The notes under the pieces are model-generated. The model saw only the letters and a program-made list of their open reading frames with translations. It had not been told where the DNA came from and ran no database searches. From Coprobacillus sp. CAG:698 (GTDB taxonomy: Bacteria > Bacillota_I > Bacilli_A > ML615J-28 > CAG-698): a stretch of DNA of 64,000 nt. Shown here piece by piece: positions 1 through 9,467 of the stretch (its first letter is position 1; the number at the start of each line of letters is the position of its first letter). Where the stretch lies: assembly GCA_000431235.1 (NCBI GenBank), contig HF988734.1, forward strand, positions 124,001 through 188,000, read 5' to 3'. The position numbers were made by a program, and so were the translations under genes.

Positions 1-1
1 T

Positions 2-424
2 CAAGAAGTATTAGATTTATCACCAATAGCATATAGAGTAAAAGATAATAACTTTAGAATCTTAGGTGCAATAAATATACTAGATAGTAGCAAATATATT
101 GTTAATACAAAATACTATGAGAGTTTTGAGAATGTACCATTCCTTGACATTGTAGATGCATCGACAGCCTATCCACTTCCTGCATATCTAGCTAAAGCAG
201 ACGAAGATAATAATTTTATGCTACCAATTACCGAACAATATGGTTCTGAGCCCACTGATCTAGTTGAATATATCTTCAAAGAACATGCAGATAAGTTTAG
301 AGAATGTATTGTAAAAACGGAGGATATTTCAAGAAATGTTAATGGTAAGGATGTATTTTTCAAAAGAATAGGATATTTTAACTTTGAAAAGTATAGAAAT
401 GTAATAATTTCATTAATGCAATAA
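2..424 (+). CDS. 3' end of an unrecognised gene (partial)
   Basis: An open frame runs in from the left edge and stops with TAA at 422-424, leaving about 140 residues of C-terminus. The first methionine inside (218) has no ribosome site and the frame is open upstream of it, so the true start lies outside the window. The piece is soluble-looking, mixed alpha/beta, with a DASTAYPLPAYLAKAD stretch and a later SEPTDLVEYIFKEHADKF segment. I do not recognise the family. It ends 25 bases before the metalloprotease gene and could share its transcript. Confidence 0.6.
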   Translation, partial: QEVLDLSPIAYRVKDNNFRILGAINILDSSKYIVNTKYYESFENVPFLDIVDASTAYPLPAYLAKADEDNNFMLPITEQYGSEPTDLVEYIFKEHADKFRECIVKTEDISRNVNGKDVFFKRIGYFNFEKYRNVIISLMQ

Positions 425-449
425 AATAAGCGTAAGGAAGGAGAATTAA

Positions 450-3188
450 ATGAAGCTTTTAAGAAAAACAATTTTAACTACTATAATTATTTTATTTGTC
501 GTCTTATCTTTTGCATCAATTAAGAATTATGTATACGCACATAACGCAGATTTAGATGTTGAATATGATATATGTGATCTTGATGAGGGAAATTTGTGGT
601 ATTATATCTCATCACAAAAATATGTATCATATCCACATGGGGAAAGAGTTTACTATAAAGATTTAACACATCTTAGTCAGGAAGTTACTACTATTTCATA
701 TTATATAAATAATAACTCAAAAGACAATGTAAATTATACGTGGACTACAAATTTAACTGAAGAAGAAGCATTGAATGTAAAACAAACATTTGTTAATAGT
801 ATGTTAAAATGGAATGATATTTACTATTATTCTTATGATCAACAGGGTAATAGAGTAACTAATAAAGTAATTAATATCGTAGAAACATTAGAAAAAAATA
901 ATGCTGAAATTGTTATATATCCAAAATATGAAGTCAAAAATGATGATGGGCTGTATTATGCATGCACTTCACAAGAAAGTGAACCAAATACAATTGAAGA
1001 AGATATAAAAGAAGAAGGCTCTGAAAATTACTCACATTCACATGTATTAAAATGGGATATTGAAGTAAATTTATATATGTATAATCCACGAGAAGAAGAA
1101 TTTTCCCATGTGAGTAAGGTGACTGGAGAGCATGAAATAGGTCATGTACTTGGACTTCGAGATGTTGATACAATATGTGATCATTATTTACCTCAACATT
1201 CAGAATTATTGATGGGATATGGAGGTACTTCTAATAGCCATGTAACATACGCAACATATAAAGATATTGCAGGTGTTAGTATTACTAGAGGGTTTCACGA
1301 TGTCGACGACCATATATGGATGAAAAGGATTAATGATGATGGATCAATAGATTTGATTTGTGCGTTGTGTAATGGCATTATGAAAAACATAACACTAGAT
1401 TCTAATGGATTAACATATAATGGAAAAATGATAAACAAATATAAAGATTGTATCCATTACGGAAAATATAATTCAAATATGCTATTGGTTGCTACTGACG
1501 GAATTAGAAACTTCTTTAAATGTTTAAACTGCAGACACATAGATACTATTGAAATTAATAATGAATATAATTTATTAAATGAATTAACAATGATTAATGA
1601 TTCATATAATATTAATGCGGGTAAAAAGAATGTTTTTAAATTGAATATTGATAGAACAAATTTATATGAAATACTTCTTAATTCAACATCACCAAGTGAA
1701 ATTAGACTATATGATGAAAACTTTAATAAAATCACAACATTTAGTTCAGTAGATAACACTACTTTGATAACTAATAAAATTCTAAATGCAGGGACTTATT
1801 ATATAGAAATAGAAAATAAAGGAACAAATAGTGCTAATTATACAATGAAAATTATATTTGATAATTCTGTGGATTTACGTGAAGAACGCAACAATATATT
1901 ATTAAATATTAATAGAGGAATTGGGAATTATCGCTATTATAATACTAATGGTGCAGGGTTTTATAAATTTTCATTATATGGTACAAAAACAGATAATTCT
2001 TTAATCACTTATCCATCAGGTTCATTGAAAATATATGATAATGCTTTAAAGAATGTATTAATGAATAAATATAATTTAGATGTTATATCAAATTATGCCC
2101 AAAGTAAATATAATGAGAATAGCATAATTGTATATTTATCAAGAAACGATTATTTCTTTTTAAATATTGATATTCCTGCTAATGATTTATCAAGTTTATA
2201 CTTAGATATTACACAATTAGAAAATCAGGAAATAAATTTGTTTAATTATTCTGAAACGTCAGACCAAACGCAAAACATTTTAAATATAAATAGCAAAGGA
2301 GACTATTTTAAGAAAATATTAATTAAGCAAACTGGAAAATTTGTGATTTACACAAATTTTGAAGTCCAAGGAAATAATAATATTATATTTGTCTTGCTTA
2401 AACTAGATTATGATATCTCTACCAATACATCTACAACTACAACAGTAATAGAAAAAGAACTAACAAACGAGTATGATTCATATCAAACAACAGTTTCATT
2501 AACTGATGGAACGTATTATATAGGATATTTTGATAAATATGACTTAAGTAATTTTAGGGTTTCATTTAAAAGATTGATTTCTTTATCTGGTGGAGATGCT
2601 CTAGTCACAGATCCAGATAGTGGCACTTTGTGCGGTAGTCAGATAAATATAATCGAAATGAATAAATCTAGTAAAAGTTATAGAGAGACATATATTACTA
2701 GATATTTCACGAGAGTTATTTATCCTGATTCTAACTTGGGAATATCAAACTCAAGACTAGATTATAATTGGTATTCAAGTGATGAAACAATAGCTACAGT
2801 ATCTTCATACGGAACAGTTTTTGGTAAAAATTTTGGTACAGTTAAAATTATGGCAGTTTTAAAGAATGACCCTTCAAAGACATTTGTCAAAGAATTTTCG
2901 GTTATTGATGATATAGCAGCAAATCCTTTGACTATCATTAATACATATACAGTTAAATTTACAGATAGAAGAAACTTTAAAATTAATTTTGAAAAAATTA
3001 ATTGCCCATATCCATGGATACAATATTATAACTGGAGCCTTGATACAAAATGTCATAATAGCAAGATAACTGTTTCTATGGATAAATGGGGAACAATAAA
3101 AGCTGATGATAGGGGATGTTTCACATTGACTGGTTCGTATACATTGAATACAAGAATTACGATTAAAATACATGTTATAATATCATAA
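450..3188 (+). CDS. Secreted snapalysin-like zinc metalloprotease with C-terminal Ig-like domain
   Basis: 912 residues. The N-terminus has two positive charges, a hydrophobic core and a likely signal-peptidase site near VYAHN (about residue 30), so the protein is exported. Residues 228-238 read HEIGHVLGLRD, a HExxHxxGxxD zinc site with Asp as third ligand, followed by SELLMGYGG, a plausible Met-turn. This arrangement matches the snapalysin (M7) type of metzincin rather than classic HExxHxxGxxH. The long middle is beta-rich with pieces like pre-peptidase C-terminal domains (TYYIEIENKG, TYYIGYFDK). Around residues 770-830 there is a Big2/Ig-like stretch (SSDETIATVSSYGTV). No LPXTG anchor or TM is visible at the end. 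An AAGGAAGGAG ribosome site fixes the start. Substrate unknown. Confidence 0.8.
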   Translation: MKLLRKTILTTIIILFVVLSFASIKNYVYAHNADLDVEYDICDLDEGNLWYYISSQKYVSYPHGERVYYKDLTHLSQEVTTISYYINNNSKDNVNYTWTTNLTEEEALNVKQTFVNSMLKWNDIYYYSYDQQGNRVTNKVINIVETLEKNNAEIVIYPKYEVKNDDGLYYACTSQESEPNTIEEDIKEEGSENYSHSHVLKWDIEVNLYMYNPREEEFSHVSKVTGEHEIGHVLGLRDVDTICDHYLPQHSELLMGYGGTSNSHVTYATYKDIAGVSITRGFHDVDDHIWMKRINDDGSIDLICALCNGIMKNITLDSNGLTYNGKMINKYKDCIHYGKYNSNMLLVATDGIRNFFKCLNCRHIDTIEINNEYNLLNELTMINDSYNINAGKKNVFKLNIDRTNLYEILLNSTSPSEIRLYDENFNKITTFSSVDNTTLITNKILNAGTYYIEIENKGTNSANYTMKIIFDNSVDLREERNNILLNINRGIGNYRYYNTNGAGFYKFSLYGTKTDNSLITYPSGSLKIYDNALKNVLMNKYNLDVISNYAQSKYNENSIIVYLSRNDYFFLNIDIPANDLSSLYLDITQLENQEINLFNYSETSDQTQNILNINSKGDYFKKILIKQTGKFVIYTNFEVQGNNNIIFVLLKLDYDISTNTSTTTTVIEKELTNEYDSYQTTVSLTDGTYYIGYFDKYDLSNFRVSFKRLISLSGGDALVTDPDSGTLCGSQINIIEMNKSSKSYRETYITRYFTRVIYPDSNLGISNSRLDYNWYSSDETIATVSSYGTVFGKNFGTVKIMAVLKNDPSKTFVKEFSVIDDIAANPLTIINTYTVKFTDRRNFKINFEKINCPYPWIQYYNWSLDTKCHNSKITVSMDKWGTIKADDRGCFTLTGSYTLNTRITIKIHVIIS

Positions 3189-3250
3189 AATTTATGCTTA
3201 CAACTAATATATCTATATTAAAATAGTAGTCTAACTATAAATTATATAAA

Positions 3251-3289
3251 ACTGTGAGAAATTGGTATAAACTAACTCACAGTTTTTTT
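3251..3289 (+). terminator. Rho-independent terminator after the metalloprotease
   Basis: Stem ACTGTGAG/CTCACAGT followed by a run of seven T, 60 bases after the stop codon. Confidence 0.85.
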
Positions 3290-3375
3290 GAGGCTGTAAA
3301 AAAATAGGTTGATAATTAAAATTAAAAATTTTAATTATTGACGATAAATCGTCCCTGTCAAGAATTAGGTTGATA

Positions 3376-3427
3376 AAAAAAGTCAATCAATGTTCATATT
3401 ATCTGAGTGTTGGTTGGCTTTTTATTG
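3376..3427 (+). terminator. Second terminator-like hairpin with many G-U pairs
   Basis: AAAAGTCAATCAATG can pair along its length with TGTTGGTTGGCTTTT, mixing Watson-Crick and G-U pairs, and ends in a T-rich tract. It follows no visible gene, so it may belong to a small RNA or a decayed gene. Confidence 0.55.
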
Positions 3428-3703
3428 TCATACAAAAATCATTGCTAGCTTGTTGTTTAAATAATTTTCTGTGTTTGTGAGTTCAATTTTTATAATAATG
3501 TAAATTTAAAAGTAAAATTCTAGTTCTTAGTGTGATGTAACGAAATCAAATTTTGCTAAAGTATTATAATAGATCATAAATTGAACTTTTTGGATATTGT
3601 GTAAATTAACGTGAAATATAATAGTTGAATCACTAATATCTAATTTTAAAAATAAAAAGAATTAAATGACAAAAATAGATAATCCTAATGTTAGGTGATT
3701 AAC

Positions 3704-4117
3704 ATGTGGATTATTTTTTCTTTATTATCAGCTTTGTTTGGAGCATTAATGACGATTTTTATAAAACTAGGATTAAAAGGTATTAATCCAATTCTTTCAT
3801 TAACAATAAGATCTATAATAGTATGTCTTTTTTTACTTGTTTTTATAGTAATAAATAATTCAATTAAAGAAATAAAAGCTATTGATAAGAACAAATGGAT
3901 ATGGCTATTTTTAACTGCAGTTGTAACTTTTGCAACGTGGGTTTTTTACTACTTAGCACTAAGTAAAAATGATGCATATAAAGTTGCAAGTTTAGAAAAA
4001 ATCAGTATAATAATAGTTTTTATTTTATCATTTTTTGTTCTCAATGAAAAAATAACAATTTTAGGAATTTTAGGGATGATTTTAATTCTTGTAGGGAGCA
4101 TTATGACATCTCTTTAA
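3704..4117 (+). CDS. Half-size EamA/DMT family membrane protein
   Basis: 137 residues with four to five hydrophobic helices. It matches a single EamA (drug/metabolite transporter) repeat: an opening WIIFSLLSALFGALMTIFIKLG helix pair and a closing FFVLNEKITILGILGMILILVG segment typical of the repeat's end. Full DMT carriers have two such repeats, so this one probably works as a homodimer; the substrate cannot be told. The frame opens at a GTG (3695), but AGGTGA at 3693-3698 lies six bases before the ATG at 3704, which I take as the start. No strong terminator separates it from the next gene. Confidence 0.75.
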   Translation: MWIIFSLLSALFGALMTIFIKLGLKGINPILSLTIRSIIVCLFLLVFIVINNSIKEIKAIDKNKWIWLFLTAVVTFATWVFYYLALSKNDAYKVASLEKISIIIVFILSFFVLNEKITILGILGMILILVGSIMTSL

Positions 4118-4156
4118 AAAACGTAAAAACCTCTTTAAAAAAATAAGAATATGTGG

Positions 4157-4162
4157 TATAAT
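4157..4162 (+). promoter_or_regulatory. Extended -10 promoter upstream of the SUF region
   Basis: TGGTATAAT (hexamer at 4157-4162), 20 bases before the ATG at 4182, with no clear -35. It probably drives the small membrane protein and may read on into sufC. Confidence 0.6.
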
Positions 4163-4181
4163 AGTAAAAAAGGTGAATTGT

Positions 4182-4676
4182 ATGGATACTAAGTCAATTA
4201 ATAAACTAAACGATCAAATAAATGTGTTGAAAAGACAATTTACTGAAGAATTAAACACTGTAAATTACTATTACTGGCCGCTTACAAGCAAAAGCAAGAA
4301 AAAGTTAGGTAATTTAAAATGGTATTTTACACTTGCATGTTGCTTATTCTTTAGTGTTATAATCCTTTTACTTTTGCATGAAGTTACTAATCCTTATTGG
4401 ATTGGAATTGGATTAGGAGTAAGTGGAGTGATTTTAATACTTACACTTTTCTTTCTTTTAAAAGCAAGAAAAAAAGATAAGTCTTTAAATAAAGAATGGG
4501 AAAAATCACTTGAGCCTTCTAAAAAACTTCAAAAAGAATTAAATGAAAATATTGACAAGGCTATAGAAATGATGCTAACTTTTTTCGGTAGTGAAAGAGA
4601 TTATATAGTAAAGAATATTGGGACATCATATGAAGATATATTAGATTACTATTATAGTAAAACAGAAAATAATTAA
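4182..4676 (+). CDS. Two-TM protein with cytoplasmic coiled ends, unknown
   Basis: 164 residues. A charged N-terminal helix of about 45 residues precedes two hydrophobic segments (around 50-70 and 75-100), followed by a Lys/Glu-rich helical tail. The layout is a membrane hairpin with both ends probably in the cytoplasm. I do not recognise a family. AGGTGA at 4171-4176 selects the ATG at 4182 over the upstream GTG at 4173. It lies 23 bases before sufC on the same strand and may be co-transcribed with the SUF operon, but nothing in it suggests an iron-sulfur role. Confidence 0.6.
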   Translation: MDTKSINKLNDQINVLKRQFTEELNTVNYYYWPLTSKSKKKLGNLKWYFTLACCLFFSVIILLLLHEVTNPYWIGIGLGVSGVILILTLFFLLKARKKDKSLNKEWEKSLEPSKKLQKELNENIDKAIEMMLTFFGSERDYIVKNIGTSYEDILDYYYSKTENN

Positions 4677-4699
4677 CTAGCTATATAGGAGTATTACAA

Positions 4700-5539
4700 A
4701 TGGAAAGAACATTAAAAATAGAAAATTTACATGTCAATGTTGTTGACAAAGAAACTTCAAAAGAGATTTTGAAAGGAATCAACTTAGAAGTAAAAACCGG
4801 AGAAATCCATGCTATTATGGGACCTAATGGTAATGGTAAGAGTACTTTAGCAAATACACTAATGGGTCATTATAAATACAAAGTTACTGCCGGCGATATT
4901 CTCTTAGATGGAGAGAATATTGTAGATATGCCAGTAGATGAAAGAAGTCGCAAGGGTTTGTTTCTTGCAATGCAATATCCTAATGAGATCAGTGGTGTAA
5001 CAAATTCTGATTTCATTAAACAAGCTATGCAAGCAAGACTTCCTGAAGGTGAACATATAAAGTTATATAAGTTTATCAAAGAATTAGATAAATCAGTAAA
5101 AGATTTAAAGATGAATCAAGATTTGCCTCATCGTTACTTAAATGAAGGATTTAGTGGTGGTGAGAAAAAAAGGAATGAAATATTACAAATGAAAATGTTG
5201 AAGCCAAGTTTTGCCATTCTTGATGAGATTGATTCCGGACTTGATGTTGATGCTTTGAAAATTGTTGGTGAAAACATTGATGCTATGCGTTCAAAAGATT
5301 TCGGAGCAATTATAATTACTCACTATGAAAGATTATTAGATTATGTTCATTGTGATTATGTACATATTCTAATGGATGGAAAAATCGTGAAAACCGGTGG
5401 AAAAGAATTAATTGAAAAAATAGATAATGAAGGATACGACTGGTTAAAAGCTGAATTAGGAATTGTTGATGAAATCCCTGAAAAAGTAAGAACAGTTTTA
5501 GGAACTTGTGCAGTAAAGAAAACGACTGGAGATAAATAA
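4700..5539 (+). CDS. sufC: SufC, Fe-S assembly ATPase
   Basis: 279 residues. ABC-type ATPase of the SUF scaffold, which drives conformational change in the SufB/SufD core during cluster assembly in the cytosol. Walker A GPNGNGKST is at residues 41-49, the signature FSGGEKKR begins at 151, Walker B ends in LDEIDSGLD with the catalytic D-E at 175-176, and the switch histidine is in TH of IIITHYERLLDYV. SufC is normally 245-260 residues, so this one has a short C-terminal extension (after ELGIVDEIPEKV). First gene of the sufC-D-S-U-B operon; its TAA overlaps the sufD ATG by one base. TAGGAGT serves as ribosome site. Confidence 0.96.
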   Translation: MERTLKIENLHVNVVDKETSKEILKGINLEVKTGEIHAIMGPNGNGKSTLANTLMGHYKYKVTAGDILLDGENIVDMPVDERSRKGLFLAMQYPNEISGVTNSDFIKQAMQARLPEGEHIKLYKFIKELDKSVKDLKMNQDLPHRYLNEGFSGGEKKRNEILQMKMLKPSFAILDEIDSGLDVDALKIVGENIDAMRSKDFGAIIITHYERLLDYVHCDYVHILMDGKIVKTGGKELIEKIDNEGYDWLKAELGIVDEIPEKVRTVLGTCAVKKTTGDK

Positions 5540-6384
5540 TGGATAAACTATTAGAATTATTGAATAAGGAGAAGAAACAAATACTAGTTAATCAACCCAA
5601 TATATCTATTAACGAAGATGGTTGTTATAATGTATTTCTAAATGTTACAAGTGATGTGGAAATTAAAGTAAATATTTCTAAGGGAAAAGATGTAACTATT
5701 TATGAATATATAAACTATTGTAACAATGTTAAAGTAAATTATGATTTAAACATAGAAGAAAATAGCAAACTTACTATCATTTCTCTTTATTCTTCAAAAA
5801 ATTGTAAACCAGTGATAAATGCCAAAACAAATTTATGTGAAAATGCATATTGTAGTAGTATGAAACTATTTTTGTTTGGTAGTGAAATAGAATATACAAG
5901 CAATACACTTTTATTAGGGAAAAAGGCAAATATAAATGATTATAATGTTGTGATTAATAACAGTGGACTTATTCAAAAGTATGTGATGAATTGTATTCAT
6001 GAAAATGTTGAGACAACTTCACAAATGAGAAATTATGTAATTTGTAAAGGCTCTTCTACAATTAACATTGACACTAATGGTCATATCAAGCAAGGAATGA
6101 AAGAAAGTAATATTAGCCAAAAGACAAAAGGTATTTTGCTTTCCCTTGAAAGTGGAATTAGTGCTAATCCTTTACTTTTGATTGATGAATACGATTGCTT
6201 GGCTTCACATGGTGCCGGTATTGGGGCGATAGATGAAGAAGATTTATTTTATCTTATGAGTCGTGGTCTAACAAGAGAAGAAAGTGAAGAACTAATAATT
6301 GGAGGCTTTGTAAATCCAATATACAAAGCATATCCAGAAGAAATAAAAGAATATATAATTGAGATAGTTTCAAAATATTTATAA
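5539..6384 (+). CDS. sufD: SufD, short Fe-S scaffold subunit
   Basis: 281 residues, well below the usual 400-440, because the N-terminal helical region is much reduced. The C-terminal half keeps SufBD features: GHIKQGMKESNISQKTKG, then DCLASHGAGIGAIDEEDLFYLMSRGLTREES, close to the sufB end. The LFYLMSRGLT motif matches FYLMSRGLTEAQA in sufB of this window, showing the paralogy. SufD pairs with SufB to form the SUF scaffold with SufC. The start overlaps the sufC stop by one base, so translation is likely coupled. Confidence 0.9.
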   Translation: MDKLLELLNKEKKQILVNQPNISINEDGCYNVFLNVTSDVEIKVNISKGKDVTIYEYINYCNNVKVNYDLNIEENSKLTIISLYSSKNCKPVINAKTNLCENAYCSSMKLFLFGSEIEYTSNTLLLGKKANINDYNVVINNSGLIQKYVMNCIHENVETTSQMRNYVICKGSSTINIDTNGHIKQGMKESNISQKTKGILLSLESGISANPLLLIDEYDCLASHGAGIGAIDEEDLFYLMSRGLTREESEELIIGGFVNPIYKAYPEEIKEYIIEIVSKYL

Positions 6385-6397
6385 GTGGGTGATAAAA

Positions 6398-7609
6398 GTG
6401 CTTGATGTTTTGAAAATTAGAAAAGAATTTCCAATGTTTGAAAATAACCCTAATATGTGTTATTTAGATAACGGAGCAACATCGTTAAAACCAAAATGTG
6501 TAATTGATAAGATGAATGAATATTATATGAATTATGGTGTAAATATTCATCGAGGAGTTTATGAACTTAGTTATAAAGCAACTGATGAGTTTGATCTTGC
6601 TAGAGAAAAGGTAGCTAAGTTTATTAATTCTAAACCAGAAGAAGTAATTTTTGTAAGAAACGCAAGTGAGGCTTTAAACTTATGTGCTTTAACATATGGA
6701 GAAGAAAACATAAAAGAAGAAGATGAAATAGTAACAAGTGAACTAGAACATCATTCTTCGGTTCTGCCATGGATGATTCTTGCAAAACGTAAAAATGCAA
6801 AGCTTAAATATATTCCATTAGATGAAACAGGAAGAATTACTGTTGCTAATTTCTTAAAAACTATAACAGACAAAACAAAAGTAATTGCTATCACATATGT
6901 TTCCAATGTTATGGGTTATGTGACACCAATTAAAGAAATTATCAAAAATGCTCATGAAAGAGGTATCATTGTAGTTGTTGATGCCGCTCAAGCAGTTGCT
7001 CATATGAAAGTAGACGTTAAAGAACTAGATTGTGATTTCCTCGCTTTTTCTGGACATAAGATGTTAGGCCCAACTGGTGTTGGTGTCTTGTATGGCAAAA
7101 AAAGTATTTTGAAGAAATTATCTCCACTATATTATGGTGGTGATATGAATGAGGAAGTTTACAAAGATAATGTTGATGTAAAAGATATCCCTTCGAGATT
7201 TGAAACAGGAACACCTGATATTGCATCAGTTATTGGATTAGGAGCAGCAATTGATTATCTTTCGTCTATAGGATTTGATAATATTCATGAATATACATTA
7301 AATTTATATAATTATATGATGGAAAAAATAAAAGATATTGATGGTATTGAAGTTTATAACAAAAATCCAGAAGTACCAATAATAGCCTTCAATATAAAAG
7401 GTATTCATCCACATGATGCGGCGACTATCTTTGATGAAGGCGGAGTGTGCCTGCGTGCAGGACATCATTGTGCTCAGCTGTTAACAAAATGGCTTATGTG
7501 CAATGGTACTTTAAGAGGTTCTCTCTATATATATAATACTAAAGAAGATGTTGATAAATTTATAGAAAAGGTTAAAGAAACTGTAGATTTCTTTAAGAGA
7601 GTATGGTAA
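6398..7609 (+). CDS. sufS: SufS, cysteine desulfurase
   Basis: 403 residues from the GTG at 6398, chosen because GGGTGA lies five bases before it; an upstream in-frame GTG at 6389 overlaps that site. Class V PLP enzyme that takes sulfur from L-cysteine and passes it to SufU. The PLP lysine is about K221 in FSGHKMLGPTGVGVLYG, and the catalytic cysteine about C358 in RAGHHCAQ. The conserved opening YLDNGATSLKP is present. Length is normal for group II desulfurases. The gene runs into sufU, where an alternative sufU start overlaps the TAA. Confidence 0.95.
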   Translation: MLDVLKIRKEFPMFENNPNMCYLDNGATSLKPKCVIDKMNEYYMNYGVNIHRGVYELSYKATDEFDLAREKVAKFINSKPEEVIFVRNASEALNLCALTYGEENIKEEDEIVTSELEHHSSVLPWMILAKRKNAKLKYIPLDETGRITVANFLKTITDKTKVIAITYVSNVMGYVTPIKEIIKNAHERGIIVVVDAAQAVAHMKVDVKELDCDFLAFSGHKMLGPTGVGVLYGKKSILKKLSPLYYGGDMNEEVYKDNVDVKDIPSRFETGTPDIASVIGLGAAIDYLSSIGFDNIHEYTLNLYNYMMEKIKDIDGIEVYNKNPEVPIIAFNIKGIHPHDAATIFDEGGVCLRAGHHCAQLLTKWLMCNGTLRGSLYIYNTKEDVDKFIEKVKETVDFFKRVW

Positions 7610-7611
7610 CT

Positions 7612-8037
7612 ATGAATGATTTAGAAAATCTATATAAACAAGTGATATTTGATCATTATAAAAATCCTCGTAATAAAGGATTAAAGGGCTATGATCATGT
7701 TCATCTACGCAATCCTTCATGTGGTGATGATATAACTGTAGAAATAAAAATTAAAGATGGTGTAATTGAAGAAATAAATCATGCTGGAAGTGGATGTTCT
7801 ATTTGTTGTTCTTCAGCTTCAGTTCTATCAGAAACATTAAAAGGGAAAACTGTTGATGAAGCAAAACATCTAATCCAAGAATTTTATGATATGATGATAG
7901 GCAAAGATGATCCTGATGAAGAATTAGAAGAAGCTTTGGTTTATCAAGGCGTTTCAAAGTTCCCTGCTCGAATAAAGTGTGCTACACTTTCTTGGAAAGC
8001 TTTAGAAAAGCTTTTAAATGGTGAAAAAGATGAATAA
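7612..8037 (+). CDS. sufU: SufU, sulfur-transfer partner of SufS
   Basis: 141 residues from ATG 7612 (an ATG at 7603 overlaps sufS but sits too close to the AAGAGAG site). Opening LYKQVIFDHYKNPRNKG is diagnostic of SufU/IscU-like proteins. Three conserved cysteines are visible in NPSCGDD, GSGCSI and IKCATLSW; together with the Asp of CGDD they form the zinc site that accepts persulfide from SufS in Gram-positives. The second motif reads GCSICCSS, with an additional CC. The 3' end overlaps sufB by eight bases. Confidence 0.95.
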   Translation: MNDLENLYKQVIFDHYKNPRNKGLKGYDHVHLRNPSCGDDITVEIKIKDGVIEEINHAGSGCSICCSSASVLSETLKGKTVDEAKHLIQEFYDMMIGKDDPDEELEEALVYQGVSKFPARIKCATLSWKALEKLLNGEKDE

Positions 8038-9436
8038 TAATGAGAAAATTAATGAGATAATTGGCGATTATAAATATGACTTTAAAACCGAAACTGATAA
8101 TGTATTTAATACAGGTAAAGGCCTAACAAGAGATATTGTAAAAGCTATTTCTAAGTACAAAGAAGAACCAGAGTGGATGCTTGAGATACGATTGAAAGCA
8201 TATGATTCCTTTGTAAAATTAAAGAATCCAACTTATGGACCTGATTTAAGCTTTATTGATTTTGATGATTACACATATTATCGTAAAGACAATAAAAAAG
8301 TTGAAAAGAAATGGGAAGATGTTCCTGAGAACATTAAAAATACTTTCGATAAACTAGGTATTCCTGAAGCTGAAAGAGATTTCTTAGGTGGAGTTACAAC
8401 CCAATTCGAATCTGAAGTAGTATATCATAGTACATTAGTTGAACTTGAAAAACAAGGAGTACTATTCTGTGATACTGATACAGCAGTAAAAAAATATCCA
8501 GAAATAGTTAAAGAGTACTTTAGTAAAGTTATACCATATAATGATAATAAATATGCAGCTCTAAATACAGCTGTTTGGAGTGGTGGTTCATTTATTTACA
8601 TTCCTAAAGGTGTTAAAATTGATAAACCATTGCAATCATATTTTAGAATCAATTCTGAAAGAATGGGTCAATTTGAAAGAACATTAATAATTGTGGAAGA
8701 AGATGCAAGTTTATATTATGTGGAAGGATGTACAGCTCCTATCTATTCAAAAGATTCACTTCACGCCGGTGTTGTAGAGATATACATAAAAGATGGTGGA
8801 TATTGCCGTTATTCAGCAATTCAGAATTGGTCAAATAATATTTTGAACTTAGTAACAAAAAGAGCAATATGTTATAAAAATGCTCATATGGAATGGATTG
8901 ATGGTAACATAGGTTCTATGGCAAACATGAAATACCCAGCTTGTATTTTGGCTGGTGATGGTGCAAAAGGAACAACTATTTCGATAGCTTTCGCAGGCAC
9001 AGGACAATACCAAGACACTGGTGCTAAGATGATACATTTAGCTCCTAATACAACAAGTACAATAATTTCTAAATCGATTTGTCGAGGTGGAGGAATTGTT
9101 AACTATCGTGGAACAGTAAAACATGGTAAAAACGCATATAACGCTAAAAGCCATGTTGAATGTGATACAATTATTTTAGATGGTATTTCTAAGAGTGATA
9201 CAATTCCAACTAATATTGTCTTAAATAATACAGCTAGAATTGAACATGAGGCTACTGTTTCTAAAGTAAGTGAAGAGCAAATGTTCTATCTTATGAGTAG
9301 AGGTTTAACCGAAGCTCAAGCGCTAGAAATGATAATCATGGGATTTATTGAACCATTCTCTCGAGAACTTCCTATGGAATATGCAGTTGAATTAAATCAA
9401 TTAATTAAACTTGAAATGAATGGAGCAATCGGATAA
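8030..9436 (+). CDS. sufB: SufB, main Fe-S scaffold subunit
   Basis: 468 residues, normal family length. Scaffold on which the SUF machinery builds Fe-S clusters, complexed with SufC and SufD. Recognisable stretches are RDFLGGVTTQFESEVVYH, AALNTAVWSGGSFIYIPKGV, YVEGCTAPIY, and the C-terminal SKVSEEQMFYLMSRGLTEAQA. GGTGA lies five bases before ATG 8030, which itself overlaps the end of sufU; an in-frame ATG at 8018 is less likely. Last gene of the operon, followed directly by a terminator. Confidence 0.96.
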   Translation: MNNNEKINEIIGDYKYDFKTETDNVFNTGKGLTRDIVKAISKYKEEPEWMLEIRLKAYDSFVKLKNPTYGPDLSFIDFDDYTYYRKDNKKVEKKWEDVPENIKNTFDKLGIPEAERDFLGGVTTQFESEVVYHSTLVELEKQGVLFCDTDTAVKKYPEIVKEYFSKVIPYNDNKYAALNTAVWSGGSFIYIPKGVKIDKPLQSYFRINSERMGQFERTLIIVEEDASLYYVEGCTAPIYSKDSLHAGVVEIYIKDGGYCRYSAIQNWSNNILNLVTKRAICYKNAHMEWIDGNIGSMANMKYPACILAGDGAKGTTISIAFAGTGQYQDTGAKMIHLAPNTTSTIISKSICRGGGIVNYRGTVKHGKNAYNAKSHVECDTIILDGISKSDTIPTNIVLNNTARIEHEATVSKVSEEQMFYLMSRGLTEAQALEMIIMGFIEPFSRELPMEYAVELNQLIKLEMNGAIG

Positions 9437-9438
9437 AT

Positions 9439-9466
9439 AAAATGAGGAGCTAATCCTCATTTTTAT
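9439..9466 (+). terminator. Terminator of the SUF operon
   Basis: AATGAGGA/TCCTCATT stem with a five-base loop, then a T-rich tail, starting three bases after the sufB stop. Confidence 0.9.
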
Positions 9467-9467
9467 T

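Larger units (their letters stand above)
3189..3703. other. 515-base AT-rich intergenic region with two terminators and palindromes
   Basis: No coding frame is supportable here. It holds the metalloprotease terminator (3251-3289), a second G-U-rich hairpin terminator (3376-3427), an AT palindrome near 3318-3341, a perfect 14-base inverted repeat GACGATAAATCGTC near 3341-3354, and the sequence AGGTTGATAA twice (near 3306 and 3367). Candidate -10 hexamers lie near 3564 and 3617 but without convincing -35 boxes. It may be the remnant of a lost small gene or non-coding RNA. Confidence 0.4.

Noticed and set aside
3300..3700. Riboswitch or T-box leader before the EamA gene
   Set aside because: No conserved T-box sequence, specifier loop or known aptamer core is visible, and the terminator hairpin ends 275 bases before the gene.
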